In this document: positions 50,128 through 59,654 of the stretch, piece after piece
Layout of the letters: each line of letters opens with the position of its first letter
Position numbering within the stretch: position 1 is the first letter of the stretch
NCBI GenBank assembly: GCA_964409905.1
Contig: CAYPET010000003.1
Location: forward strand, 115,199-179,198
DNA length: 64,000 bases
Source of the DNA: JAGNRR01 sp964409905
GTDB taxonomy: Bacteria > Bacteroidota > Bacteroidia > Chitinophagales > Chitinophagaceae
Direction: 5' to 3'
Position numbers and translations under genes: made by a program
Notes under the pieces: generated by a model
Database searches by the model: none
The model's input: the letters and a program-made list of their open reading frames with translations, nothing else
Told to the model about the DNA's origin: nothing

Positions 50128-51153
50128 TTAAAGAACTTCCCAAACTTCGTTACCGGCAATCAATTTATCTAAATCACCTTTACCTTTTGATATCACTGCT
50201 TCTGCCAATTGTTCTTGAAGTTGAGTTTCGTAGGTTGGTTTTTGAACCGCATAAAAAACTCCGAAAGGACGCGGTAAGGAATTCTCTGCTCTAGGATCAT
50301 CAAAAAAACGACTAAGCAACTGAGCTTTGGCTAAATCTCTTTCATCGTGTATCCACAATTCATCATCCGCAAATTCTGCACGGCTAACAACAACGGGTTT
50401 TAACCCATCCAATCGGATACCCAATTCTTGTTGAGCACCAAAAATCAGTGGTTCGCCCTGTTGCAACATTAGGGTAACGCCAGACTTTGTTGCTTTATCT
50501 GTCATCACTTCAAATGCACCATCATTGAAAATATTGCAGTTCTGATAAATCTCCACCAAGGCACTTCCTTTGTGGGATTCGCTACGTCGCAACATTTCTT
50601 GAAGATGTTTTGGGTCTCTATCCATACTCCGTGCAAAAAAAGTGGTATCCGCACCCAGCGCCAGAGCCGCAGGGTTAAAAGGATTGTCAATACTGCCAAA
50701 AGGTGTTGACTTCGTTATCTTGTGGGTTTCCGATGTAGGAGAATATTGCCCTTTGGTCAAACCGTATATTTGATTATTAAATAAAAGAACCTGAACATCA
50801 ACATTTCTGCGCAATAAATGGATAATATGGTTACCGCCAATACTTAGCGCATCTCCATCACCCGTTACTATCCACACACTGAGTTCGGGCCGTGTCATTT
50901 TCAAACCTGAGGCCACAGCAGGTGCTCTGCCATGAATTGAGTGCATTCCATAGGTATTCATATAATATGGAAAACGTGAAGAACAGCCAATACCAGAGAT
51001 AACAACGATATTCTCTTTAGGAATATTCAGCGTAGGTAAGACTGTTTGCACTTGTTTCAATATTGAATAGTCACCACAGCCAGGGCACCATCGCACCTCT
51101 TGATCGGTTGCAAAATCCTTGGCTGTTAGAGTAGCTGTTGCATTTTGAGTCAT
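50128..51153 (-). CDS. 2-oxoacid:ferredoxin oxidoreductase, beta subunit (KorB-type)
   Basis: A 341-residue beta subunit carrying the TPP site. The N-terminus has the CxxC of VRWCPGCGDYSIL (C23, C26) and GISGIGCSSRFPYYMN-type sequence follows. TPP/Mg binding is in WIVTGDGDALSIGGNHIIHL with LLFNNQIYGLTKGQYSPTS. Such enzymes oxidise 2-oxoglutarate or related acids to the acyl-CoA, reducing ferredoxin. The catalytic alpha subunit normally precedes the beta gene, but here the upstream neighbour is a divergent TonB receptor and no alpha gene is in the window. Downstream, nine bases away, is the DUF6452/DUF6048 pair. Confidence 0.93.
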   Translation of the reverse strand: MTQNATATLTAKDFATDQEVRWCPGCGDYSILKQVQTVLPTLNIPKENIVVISGIGCSSRFPYYMNTYGMHSIHGRAPAVASGLKMTRPELSVWIVTGDGDALSIGGNHIIHLLRRNVDVQVLLFNNQIYGLTKGQYSPTSETHKITKSTPFGSIDNPFNPAALALGADTTFFARSMDRDPKHLQEMLRRSESHKGSALVEIYQNCNIFNDGAFEVMTDKATKSGVTLMLQQGEPLIFGAQQELGIRLDGLKPVVVSRAEFADDELWIHDERDLAKAQLLSRFFDDPRAENSLPRPFGVFYAVQKPTYETQLQEQLAEAVISKGKGDLDKLIAGNEVWEVL

Positions 51154-51300
51154 AAGGAGATGTAAAAGTACAATGAATAGTTTTTAGATAATGATAAAAA
51201 CATTTATTGCGACTCATAATTCTTGGCTCGGTGCAGACCTAAAAGCAGATAGGTATGCTTTGCTTATAATTTTTATCGCTTACTTTCGTTATCGTATTTT

Positions 51301-53760
51301 ATGCATCGACTCTCCCTTTTTCTGTTATGCTGTCTGATTTCACTTTCTGCTGCCGCACAAAGCTTGAATGGTACCATTACTGGCAAGGTGCTGGATGCTG
51401 ACGGCACACCTTTACTAAGTGTGAGTGTTGGCGTCAAAGGTTCTGCATTGGGTACAAAATCCGATGAAAATGGCAATTACAGCCTTGCGGTGCCTACCGA
51501 TAAAAGCTTTGTACTGGTATTTTCTTCAGTAGGATACAAAACAAAACAACTGGCGAAACGAGTCAACGTAAATCAAATTTTACGCCTCACCGTGTCTTTG
51601 GATAAAAAAGTAACTACAATAAAAACGGTTACCAAAAAAGGTGAAAACGTGCGAAATACTGCGGGAATGGTGCGGATAGACCCAAAGCAGGCAGAAGTAT
51701 TACCTACACCGATTGGCGGTATTGAGGGTTTATTAAAAATTTTTGTTGGTTCTCGTAATGAAATGACTTCACAGTACAGCGTGCGTGGAGGCAATTATGA
51801 TGAGAACTTAGTCTACATTAATGACTTCGAAGTTTATAGACCTTTTCTGGTGCGCAGTGGTCAGCAAGAAGGATTGAGTATAATTAATGCAGACTTAACC
51901 AGTGGTGTCGCCTTTTCGACTGGAGGATTCCAAAGTAAATACGGCGATAAAATGAGCAGTGTGTTGGACATCACTTACAAAAAACCAACAGAATTTGCGG
52001 GCAGTGTTCAGCTAGGCTTGTTAGGCGTCAATGCTCATTTGGAAGGCACAGGGCTTGGCGATAAAATGACTTATCTCGTTGGCGTAAGGCAAAAATCAAA
52101 TCAATACTTACTTCAAGCCCAACAAACACAGGGCGTCTATAATCCAACTTTTACGGACATACAAACCTTCGTAAATTATAAATGGAATGACAAATGGCAG
52201 TCAGATATTTTTCTGAATTACGCCCGCAATCGATTTGAATTTAAACCTGAAAGTAGCACGCAGAGTTTCGGCTTAGTGAACCAAGCATTTCAATTGCGCA
52301 TGTTTTATGAAGGTTCCGAAACTGATAAGTTTGACTCACGATACGGCGGCATTAAGTTTACCAATACACCTAACAATCGTATATCGCTAAAGTTCTTGGC
52401 CTCGGGCTTTCAAACGCGCGAACAAGAAACTTTCGACATTATTGGGGAGTACTTATTAGGCGAAATTGAAACTGACCTCGGCAAAGACAATTTTGGACAG
52501 CTGAAATATGCCATTGGAACCGGCATCATTCATGAATATGCACGAAATTATTTAGATATCAACGTTGGCAACATTGGTCACAAAGGTGCTTACGATGGCG
52601 GAAAACATTTTTTGCAGTGGGGAGCAAATGCTGAACTAGTCAGTATTAATGATAAACTACATGAGTGGGAAGTGCGAGACAGTGCTGGATTCAGCCAACC
52701 AAACAATGATACCATAATCGAGTTGAATAATTTTTATCGCTCAGCCCAAAACTTCAATTATCAACGATATACTGCCTACATTCAAGACAATATAGCCTTT
52801 GACTCAATTGGCATGATCCTTACAGCGGGCATTCGAGCTAATTACAATCAATTGAATAACGAACTGCTCATATCACCCCGATTACAGCTATCATATCGAC
52901 CACGCCAATGGGCAAACGATGTGGTTTTTCGTGCCGCTAGTGGCCTTTATCACCAACCACCATTCTACCGCGAAATGCGAGATTTAGACGGACAAGTAAA
53001 CAAAAATCTGAAAGCGCAAAAGAGTTTTCATGCTTTGGCCGGCTTCGATTACAACTTTGCCGGTATTAGCCAGCGACCGTTCAAACTCACGGCCGAATTG
53101 TATTATAAAAAAATGTGGGACATAGTGCCTTACGAATTTGATAATGTGCGCATCCGATACTTCGGCGACAACCTCTCGCACGGATATGCCTATGGCACTG
53201 AATTTCGATTGTATGGCGACATCGTAAAGGATGCTGAGAGCTGGGTTAGCGTAGGCTTTATGAAAACAGCTGAGGATATAGAAAATGATGTTATCAACGT
53301 ACCAAGTGTATTGACAGGTGAAGACAGCACAACCATTTATCCCGGCTACATTCCTCGACCTACAGATGCCAGGTTCAATTTTGGTTTATTTTTCTCTGAC
53401 TATTTACCCCGCAATAAGAATTTTAAGCTACACCTCAGTGGTCTTTATTCAACAGGCTTGCCTTTTGGTCCCCCTGATGAAACACGCTATGCCGATACAT
53501 TACGCGCACCCAGTTACCGACGTGTTGATGTGGGCTTTTCGGCCTTACTGCTAGATGGGGCTAATAAGCAGCGCCCCTATTATAGTTTCTTCAAAAATTT
53601 TAAAAGTATTTGGCTGAGCCTCGAAGTATTTAACCTGCTCGCTATTCGTAACACTATTTCTTATCAATGGATACAAGACCAAACCAGTGGTCGCACATAC
53701 GCCATACCGAATCGATTAACTGCAAGATTGCTGAATGCCCGCATGATTGTGAAGTTCTAG
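51301..53760 (+). CDS. TonB-dependent outer-membrane receptor with carboxypeptidase-regulatory-like N-domain
   Basis: An 819-residue receptor. The signal peptide is MHRLSLFLLCCLISLSAAAQ. Residues about 24-110 form the CarboxypepD_reg-like domain (GTITGKVLDADGTPLLSVSV, FSSVGYKTKQ). The plug follows (GGIEGLLKIFVGSRNEMTSQ, YSVRGGNYDENLVYINDFEV), and the rest is a 22-strand-type barrel ending LLNARMIVKF with a terminal Phe. These receptors import substrates across the outer membrane using TonB energy. No SusD partner or substrate-specific enzyme lies next to it, so the ligand is unknown. It is a single-gene unit. Confidence 0.93.
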   Translation: MHRLSLFLLCCLISLSAAAQSLNGTITGKVLDADGTPLLSVSVGVKGSALGTKSDENGNYSLAVPTDKSFVLVFSSVGYKTKQLAKRVNVNQILRLTVSLDKKVTTIKTVTKKGENVRNTAGMVRIDPKQAEVLPTPIGGIEGLLKIFVGSRNEMTSQYSVRGGNYDENLVYINDFEVYRPFLVRSGQQEGLSIINADLTSGVAFSTGGFQSKYGDKMSSVLDITYKKPTEFAGSVQLGLLGVNAHLEGTGLGDKMTYLVGVRQKSNQYLLQAQQTQGVYNPTFTDIQTFVNYKWNDKWQSDIFLNYARNRFEFKPESSTQSFGLVNQAFQLRMFYEGSETDKFDSRYGGIKFTNTPNNRISLKFLASGFQTREQETFDIIGEYLLGEIETDLGKDNFGQLKYAIGTGIIHEYARNYLDINVGNIGHKGAYDGGKHFLQWGANAELVSINDKLHEWEVRDSAGFSQPNNDTIIELNNFYRSAQNFNYQRYTAYIQDNIAFDSIGMILTAGIRANYNQLNNELLISPRLQLSYRPRQWANDVVFRAASGLYHQPPFYREMRDLDGQVNKNLKAQKSFHALAGFDYNFAGISQRPFKLTAELYYKKMWDIVPYEFDNVRIRYFGDNLSHGYAYGTEFRLYGDIVKDAESWVSVGFMKTAEDIENDVINVPSVLTGEDSTTIYPGYIPRPTDARFNFGLFFSDYLPRNKNFKLHLSGLYSTGLPFGPPDETRYADTLRAPSYRRVDVGFSALLLDGANKQRPYYSFFKNFKSIWLSLEVFNLLAIRNTISYQWIQDQTSGRTYAIPNRLTARLLNARMIVKF

Positions 53761-53793
53761 CCTATCGGTTGCATTGATTACACTTCTGCCTAA

Positions 53794-53822
53794 TTTGCAT
53801 ATTCCTGATTCCTGTATCTTTG
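53794..53822 (+). promoter_or_regulatory. Promoter of the secreted-protein gene at 53842
   Basis: TTTG at 53794-53797, a 17-base spacer and TATCTTTG at 53815-53822. The spacer is two bases short of the usual 19. Transcription would begin just before the ATG at 53842, so that ATG is probably the intended start. Confidence 0.6.
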
Positions 53823-53859
53823 CTAAAAACCATTTCGCATTATGAAATAAATAATTCTC

Positions 53860-54663
53860 ATGCTGTTAGTAATGACTCCTTTTCTTTTAGCAGCACAAAA
53901 AACCCGAACACTTAAAAAAGTGCTTGAACTTAAAATGCCACTGGACTCCGCAGACAAAAATAGTGGCAGTAATGGCTCGGCTGTAGCCTGGCACGCAAAG
54001 GAACAAAAGTATTATGCCGCCTATGCAGGTAATGCCAATTTTCCGATGGCAGTTTTTGACAAAACCGGAAACCGTGTATCCGGCGAAGACCTGATGTGTA
54101 TGGCTGACCTAAGAGGGATTTGGTACAATCCTGTTTTAAATACAATTTGTGGCAAAACTTATGAAAAGAAAGGCTGGATACGCTATCAATTAAATGAAGC
54201 GGGCATACCAACAACCTTTGAAACATACCTCAAGCCTGAAAACGAATATGGCGACAAAAGCAACGCGGCTTACGACGAGAAACAAGATATAGTTTACCTT
54301 AGGGTAGGGCCAAACATCCTGCGATGTGGTAGCAATGGTAAAGAAATAATCACGGCTAGAAGACTTTTATATACCGGTTACGACGAAGGTAAAAAACCAA
54401 ACATTGCACCCAAAGATTTGAGATTGGGTGCAGATTACAATTTGACAAGTGTGGTTTATGCCGGTTTAGACAAAGGTGAAATTGGCTTGCTAAATTTTGA
54501 GCAAAAAAAGATTGAACTGTACAACAAAGAAACCGGTTTACGCTCCCAAATTTTAAACTTACCCAAAGATGTAAGTACTTACAATGCTTTCAACTTTAGT
54601 TACGCGAATAATATTTATTGGCTGTATGATAAACAAACCCGAACCTGGTTAGGTTATAAATAA
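53860..54663 (+). CDS. Secreted protein of unknown function; original start followed by a stop codon
   Basis: A 267-residue open frame beginning at ATG 53860 (MLLVMTPFLLAAQ). Eighteen bases upstream, in the same frame, ATG AAA TAA ATA ATT CTC continues into it. Without the TAA (53848-53850) this would read MK-x-IILMLLVMTPFLLAAQ, a normal signal peptide with a basic n-region. One base change from AAA to TAA explains it. The rest is intact and resembles a beta-propeller-like secreted protein (SAVAWHAKEQKYYAAYAGN, NAAYDEKQDIVYLRVG, FSYANNIYWLYDKQTRTWLG), but no family is recognised. As drawn, translation would have to restart at 53860, giving a signal without positive charge. Confidence 0.7.
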   Translation: MLLVMTPFLLAAQKTRTLKKVLELKMPLDSADKNSGSNGSAVAWHAKEQKYYAAYAGNANFPMAVFDKTGNRVSGEDLMCMADLRGIWYNPVLNTICGKTYEKKGWIRYQLNEAGIPTTFETYLKPENEYGDKSNAAYDEKQDIVYLRVGPNILRCGSNGKEIITARRLLYTGYDEGKKPNIAPKDLRLGADYNLTSVVYAGLDKGEIGLLNFEQKKIELYNKETGLRSQILNLPKDVSTYNAFNFSYANNIYWLYDKQTRTWLGYK

Positions 54664-54668
54664 AAAAA

Positions 54669-54694
54669 ATGCCGACATAATGTCGGCATTTTTT
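54669..54694. terminator. Bidirectional terminator between convergent genes
   Basis: A 9-bp stem ATGCCGACA/TGTCGGCAT with a three-base loop has T-run on the plus strand and A-run (T-run on the minus strand) on the other side. It separates the gene ending at 54663 from the isomerase gene ending at 54708. Confidence 0.88.
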
Positions 54695-54707
54695 ATCAGC
54701 TTGCCCC

Positions 54708-56666
54708 TTACTTAACTAAGCTATTGAACTCTTTTTTGTTTAACTGCATAGGGTATTTGGTAGTTAATTCTTTTTTCCACTCAGATTCGAGCTTATCCTG
54801 ATAATCACTTATAACATAACCTTTTGCCTCCTGCAGGGTTTTCAAACTTGGGTCTTTGAATACCTTGTCAACCATCAGTAATGAGTAACTGCCATCTTTA
54901 TTTTGATAATACGGCATGTATTTTCCTGCTTCGTATGCATTTTTATAATCGAATCGTTTCATTTCAAACTTCCCTTCTTCCACACTCACTTTATCCTGCG
55001 GGCCATCACCATTCACATTTTTTACGATTTCTGAAGGTGTACCTACTTTTTCTTTGTTCAACTCCTTAACCACAGCCTTGATATAGTCTTCATTTTTGGC
55101 TGTGTAGATTTGTCCTTCCACTGCCGGTCCCCACTGGTATTTTTGTTTATTTGCCTCGAAGTATGCGGCCAGGCCTACGCTATCCTGAGGTGCTTTGTCC
55201 CAAACCTTTTGTTTTGTCAATTCAAATATGAGAATCCCCTCGCGGTATTCTTGAAGTATGCTACGATACTCTGGGTTCTCGTCTTCCAGCAAGGTTTCTT
55301 CATAGTCCATTAGCGCTTTTTTGGCATAATTATCCAGCAAGCTGCGCAGTCCACTATCCTTGTCACCATACAACTTGCCACGGGTATATACTTCAATATA
55401 ATTGGCAAAATCAGCTTGTGTAAAATTGGTCCCATCCATAGTAAAGATGGTCTTTGTCATGGTAGCATAATCGGCTCCTTTAAACGACCCATTACGCAAC
55501 GTACTATCAGGAATGGCCGCTATCAATTCATCAAGCGCTGCAACGTCTTGCTTGTAATGTAATTTTTGTTTTAACTCGCTTACAAAAGCCTCTTGCGCAA
55601 CAGTTATACGGCCATCGCGTTGTATTAATTTCTCGATGAGTTTCTTTTCATCTTCATAAGCGCCTAATGGAATTTTCTTAATGAGCGAAATGATATGAAA
55701 GCCGTTTTCTGTTTCTATCACTTCTGAAAAATCGCCAGGCTTTTGCAGTGCAAATGCCATATCCTCGTATTGCGAAACCATTTTACCTACACCAAAAACA
55801 GGCAACACGCCACCCGCATTTTTTGAATAGGCATCCTCATTGTATTTCTTCTCTACATCTTCAAATGACTTCCCTGCCTTTAGTTCAGCATAGGCAGAGT
55901 CTATTTTGGAACGAGCATTTTTTCTACCCTGCTCACCTTCACTTTTTCGCACGGTGGTCATAATTTGTGCCACTTGTATTTGCCCTCTTGCCGGACGTTC
56001 TCCAAGTTTTTTTAGAATGTGATAGCCATAAACAGTGCGAAAAGGTTCCGATATCTCATCTTTTTTCAAATTGTATGCTGCGGTTTCAAATGGATAAACA
56101 ACTTGCAAAGCGGTAAAGTAGCCAATGTCACCGCCGTATGCTCCACTCTGCTTGTCATAGCTAAAATCCTGTGCAGCTTTTTCAAAGCTGAGTTTGCCTT
56201 TTTTTATTTGCCGATAAATACTGTCTATTTGTTTCCATTGCATTAGTGTATCGTTGCTATTGGGACGCACTGTGATTAAAATATGTGCAACTCGAACATC
56301 CTTCTTTTCGCGCTCATAGGCCTCACGCACCAGTTTTTCGGTTACCGAACGATTGGTAAGGTAGTTCTGAGCCAATTGCTTTTGATAGCTATCAATTTCA
56401 CGCTGCACTGCAGGTATGGTATCCAGCTGCAACTCATACGCCTTTGACACTTTCATTTTGAAAAGTGAGTATAACTCCAAGTATTCTTCCAATGCTTTTT
56501 TTGAATAATCAACTTTTTTGTCCAATTGATTTTTTGTGTACATGTGTAGAAATTCCGCTGAACTTACGGACCGACTTCCTACAGAAAATAGTTCAGGACT
56601 TTTTTGTTGGGCAAATACACAAGAAGCCGTTACTAGTAAAAGAATGGATAAAATAGATTTCTTCAT
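54708..56666 (-). CDS. Periplasmic peptidylprolyl isomerase with two PpiC-type domains (SurA-like)
   Basis: A 652-residue secreted foldase. The signal peptide is MKKSILSILLLVTASCVFAQ. A chaperone-like helical region (residues about 30-120) comes before two parvulin domains: VRVAHILITVRPNSNDTLMQ to FRTVYGYHILKKLGERPARG, and IQVAQIMTTVRKSEGEQGRK to IETENGFHIISLIKK. The C-terminal third has no recognised domain. It probably assists outer-membrane protein folding with BamA and Skp. The stop of the upstream thioredoxin-like gene is 12 bases away, so the two form an operon. Confidence 0.9.
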   Translation of the reverse strand: MKKSILSILLLVTASCVFAQQKSPELFSVGSRSVSSAEFLHMYTKNQLDKKVDYSKKALEEYLELYSLFKMKVSKAYELQLDTIPAVQREIDSYQKQLAQNYLTNRSVTEKLVREAYEREKKDVRVAHILITVRPNSNDTLMQWKQIDSIYRQIKKGKLSFEKAAQDFSYDKQSGAYGGDIGYFTALQVVYPFETAAYNLKKDEISEPFRTVYGYHILKKLGERPARGQIQVAQIMTTVRKSEGEQGRKNARSKIDSAYAELKAGKSFEDVEKKYNEDAYSKNAGGVLPVFGVGKMVSQYEDMAFALQKPGDFSEVIETENGFHIISLIKKIPLGAYEDEKKLIEKLIQRDGRITVAQEAFVSELKQKLHYKQDVAALDELIAAIPDSTLRNGSFKGADYATMTKTIFTMDGTNFTQADFANYIEVYTRGKLYGDKDSGLRSLLDNYAKKALMDYEETLLEDENPEYRSILQEYREGILIFELTKQKVWDKAPQDSVGLAAYFEANKQKYQWGPAVEGQIYTAKNEDYIKAVVKELNKEKVGTPSEIVKNVNGDGPQDKVSVEEGKFEMKRFDYKNAYEAGKYMPYYQNKDGSYSLLMVDKVFKDPSLKTLQEAKGYVISDYQDKLESEWKKELTTKYPMQLNKKEFNSLVK

Positions 56667-56677
56667 GTTTTAGCAGT

Positions 56678-58129
56678 TTAGTTTTTGTCTTTCTCTGTTT
56701 TCTTTTTTTCCAGATACTTTATAACGTCTAGGATATTGGAATGATTGACGCGCTTACCTACGATGGTTTTTTTATCGTCGAGCAAATATATAGTTGGGGT
56801 TACATAAACGTCATAAAAACTTCGGAAGTTGGTAGAGCGGTCAGGGTCATAGGTATGAATCCAGCCACTACGCAGGCCTTTCTCTTCCACTAATTTTTGC
56901 CACTTCTCTACTTCATTACTCGTTTCTACTGCAAAAATCTGCAGGCCATATTTGTATAGTTCTGCTTTGTAAAGCGAATCGAGCTTGGGTAGTTCTTTTT
57001 TACAGTGCCCACAGTCGGCCTCGAAAAATACAAGTAATGTATAATTGGCGTCTACAGAAGACAATGGCTGTATCTGATTAGCCATATTCCGCACCTTAAG
57101 GTCCATGGCTGGCTGACCGATCATATTGGGGGCAATGGCATTGGCACGATCAATGTATTTTTTCAGTTGGTCGGCTTCGAGCCAGGTTGCTTTACCTTTC
57201 ATATAGTATTCCTCAACGAGGTAAACAAACACTTCATCCATACCCATAATCTTACTGGTTTCGGCCCAACGGGTAAGATACCAAAGTGTGTATTTAAACA
57301 TTTCTTCGGTGCCTTCGGTTTGTTTTATTAGGTCATCACACTCTTTTTTTACTGTGTCGGGAATAGGCACTACCCATTTGTCCATATAGTTTTGCAACTT
57401 GGGCTCATAGATTGGCGTATAGATGAGTCGGTCATCCTGAAAATCAAAATCATCCCAATAGTGTGCTTTGTAATACATACTGGGGAATGTTGAATCTTTT
57501 GAGCCATCTTCTAATGTTGGCCACTCCTCAGGCACCTGAGGTTCTTCTAAGGCCTTAAATACCGTTGCCATAAATGTAGTGGGTTGCTTCTTGATAACGC
57601 CTTTTCGATAGGCCGACAATTCTCTACCTTTCTCAATTAGCTGTTTACCTATGGCAATCGAGTCTTCGTCTGTTTTGGATTCATCTTGTGCAGTCTTCAG
57701 TTTATTATACTCTTTACCATAATCTAACAAAAATCGCTGATAGGCGTAGAATAGTTCATTTTCTGACTTCCCACCAAAACTGCAGTTTGGTATCATATCA
57801 CTTTTTTTAGTGGTGACCGAAAAATTGTCACCATTCAATAAAATGAGCTCCATACTGGCTGTCTGATCTGCAAAGAGCAACAAATAGATGCCACCGTCGA
57901 TTTTTTTTGAACTGGCAAAAACACCAGCACCATTTTTTAAGGTAACCGAGTCATCTTTGAATACGGTACCCCCCTTACCAAAATAATGACATAAAAATAG
58001 CTTCGTTTCGCCATCCTGTACATCTGTAAAATTTACTTTGATATTGTATCCATCTTTTGCGGTTGTTTGAAAAGCTGTTAGCGTAAGCATTACCGCGGTA
58101 ACCAGAGAAAGTAAATATATCTTGTTCAT
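56678..58129 (-). CDS. Periplasmic thioredoxin-like protein (DUF4369/DUF5106-type N-terminal part)
   Basis: A 483-residue protein from the ATG at 58129; a TTG twelve codons upstream is less likely. It has a signal peptide (MNKIYLLSLVTAVMLTLTAF) and a DUF4369-like N-domain (residues about 30-115, GETKLFLCHYFGKGG, FADQTASMELILLNGDNFSV). A helical DUF5106-like middle follows. The C-terminal thioredoxin domain has the active site FFEADCGHCKKELPKL with C373 and C376 and the cis-proline loop VYVTPTIYLLDDKK. It is probably a disulfide oxidoreductase in the periplasm. It is co-transcribed with the PpiC-type isomerase, so both may help fold envelope proteins. Confidence 0.88.
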   Translation of the reverse strand: MNKIYLLSLVTAVMLTLTAFQTTAKDGYNIKVNFTDVQDGETKLFLCHYFGKGGTVFKDDSVTLKNGAGVFASSKKIDGGIYLLLFADQTASMELILLNGDNFSVTTKKSDMIPNCSFGGKSENELFYAYQRFLLDYGKEYNKLKTAQDESKTDEDSIAIGKQLIEKGRELSAYRKGVIKKQPTTFMATVFKALEEPQVPEEWPTLEDGSKDSTFPSMYYKAHYWDDFDFQDDRLIYTPIYEPKLQNYMDKWVVPIPDTVKKECDDLIKQTEGTEEMFKYTLWYLTRWAETSKIMGMDEVFVYLVEEYYMKGKATWLEADQLKKYIDRANAIAPNMIGQPAMDLKVRNMANQIQPLSSVDANYTLLVFFEADCGHCKKELPKLDSLYKAELYKYGLQIFAVETSNEVEKWQKLVEEKGLRSGWIHTYDPDRSTNFRSFYDVYVTPTIYLLDDKKTIVGKRVNHSNILDVIKYLEKKKTEKDKN

Positions 58130-58253
58130 AAGCAGCCGTGAATTTACAGAGGTAAGACGAAACAAACTGTTATCAAGTTGCCTTTTTAGGGCATTTTAAC
58201 GCTGCCTTTGCATCAATGTATTTTGCGTGTATTGGTATACTTTCGCACACAAC

Positions 58254-59654
58254 ATGGGTCGCAGAAAAAAATATATAGTCGAAAACCTCCGCGTTGAAAA
58301 ATATGCGGCCGAAGGCAAATCCATAGCCTATCACGATAATAAAGTCATTTTTGTACAAGGAGCTATACCCGGTGACGTAATAAATGCCTTTGTATTTAAA
58401 AACAAGAAAGACTGGGGCGAGGCAACTATTAATCAAATCGTACAGCCATCTGAATTGCGACGCAAGCCTTTTTGTGACCATTTTGAACACTGTGGTGGCT
58501 GTAAGTGGCAAATGATTGATTATGCCCAACAATTAGTATTTAAGGAGCAGCAGGTGCGCGATCAACTAGAGCGCATAGGCCATTTGAAAGTGCAAGAATA
58601 TTTACCTATTGTGGCCTGTCAGCAAGATAGGCGCTACCGCAATAAAATGGAATTCACCTTTAGCAACAAGCGCTATCTGCCCAAAGAAGAGTTGAACGGC
58701 GATGCATCGTTCAAACAAAATGTACTCGGTTTTCATGCTCCCGGAGTTTTTGACAAAATCATTGATATTGACGAGTGCCACCTGCAGGCCGAGCCTACCA
58801 ATGGGATTAAGAATTTTATACGGGGCTTTGCCATTGAAAACCAATACACTTTTTACGATATTCGCGAGCATGCCGGACTGCTGCGAAACCTCATTATCCG
58901 CATCAACCAAAAAGGTGATGTTTTGGTAAACATCGTTTTCGGCGAGCGTGTTGAAGAAAAGATAGACGCCCTATGCAAGGTATTAAAAAATGAATTTCCT
59001 GCTATCAGCTCACTACATTATACCGTCAACGAAAAACTCAACGACACCATTTACGATCAAGAGGTGGTGCATGTGGCAGGTGAAAAATTTATCACCGAAA
59101 TACTGGGCAATGTCACCTTTAAAATTAGCCCCAAATCATTTTTTCAAACCAACTCCGCACAGGCCGAAGTGTTGTATAATGTAGTGCGAGATTTTATGGG
59201 CACTACCAATACCCTTTATGATTTATACTGCGGCACAGGTAGCATTGGCCTTTATTTAGCCGACAAATGCCAAAAACTAATCGGCGTAGAAACTGTTGCA
59301 GACGCTATTGCCGATGCAAAAGAAAACGCCCTGAACAATAATATTCAACATGCCTCATTTTTTGCAGGCGACGTAATCGACATTTGCGACGACACCTTTT
59401 TCGCGACGCATGGCCATCCGGATTGTATCATACTGGACCCGCCGCGCGCTGGCTTGCACCCCAAGCTCATTGGTAAATTATTGCAAATTGGTGCGCCTCG
59501 AATGGTTTATGTCAGCTGCAATCCTGCTACGCAAGCCCGCGACTTGCAGGAGCTTTCAGCCATGTATAACATTGAAAAATCTCAGGCGGTAGATATGTTT
59601 CCGCAGACGCATCATATAGAAAATGTCGTGCTGCTAACACGAAAAAATGATTAA
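58254..59654 (+). CDS. rlmD: 23S rRNA (uracil-C5)-methyltransferase RlmD-type
   Basis: A 466-residue TrmA/RumA-family enzyme that makes 5-methyluridine in 23S rRNA. A TRAM domain (residues 8-65, VENLRVEKYAAEGKSIAYHD) is followed by the [4Fe-4S] ligands C74, C80 and C83 in FCDHFEHCGGCKWQ, with a fourth Cys in IDECHLQ. The SAM motif is LYDLYCGTGSIGLYLA and the catalytic Cys is in VYVSCNPATQARDL. The ATG at 58254 is used; the GTG at 58227 would extend it by nine residues. It starts a three-gene unit with the Nudix and SDR genes; the Nudix ATG overlaps its last eight bases. Confidence 0.94.
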   Translation: MGRRKKYIVENLRVEKYAAEGKSIAYHDNKVIFVQGAIPGDVINAFVFKNKKDWGEATINQIVQPSELRRKPFCDHFEHCGGCKWQMIDYAQQLVFKEQQVRDQLERIGHLKVQEYLPIVACQQDRRYRNKMEFTFSNKRYLPKEELNGDASFKQNVLGFHAPGVFDKIIDIDECHLQAEPTNGIKNFIRGFAIENQYTFYDIREHAGLLRNLIIRINQKGDVLVNIVFGERVEEKIDALCKVLKNEFPAISSLHYTVNEKLNDTIYDQEVVHVAGEKFITEILGNVTFKISPKSFFQTNSAQAEVLYNVVRDFMGTTNTLYDLYCGTGSIGLYLADKCQKLIGVETVADAIADAKENALNNNIQHASFFAGDVIDICDDTFFATHGHPDCIILDPPRAGLHPKLIGKLLQIGAPRMVYVSCNPATQARDLQELSAMYNIEKSQAVDMFPQTHHIENVVLLTRKND

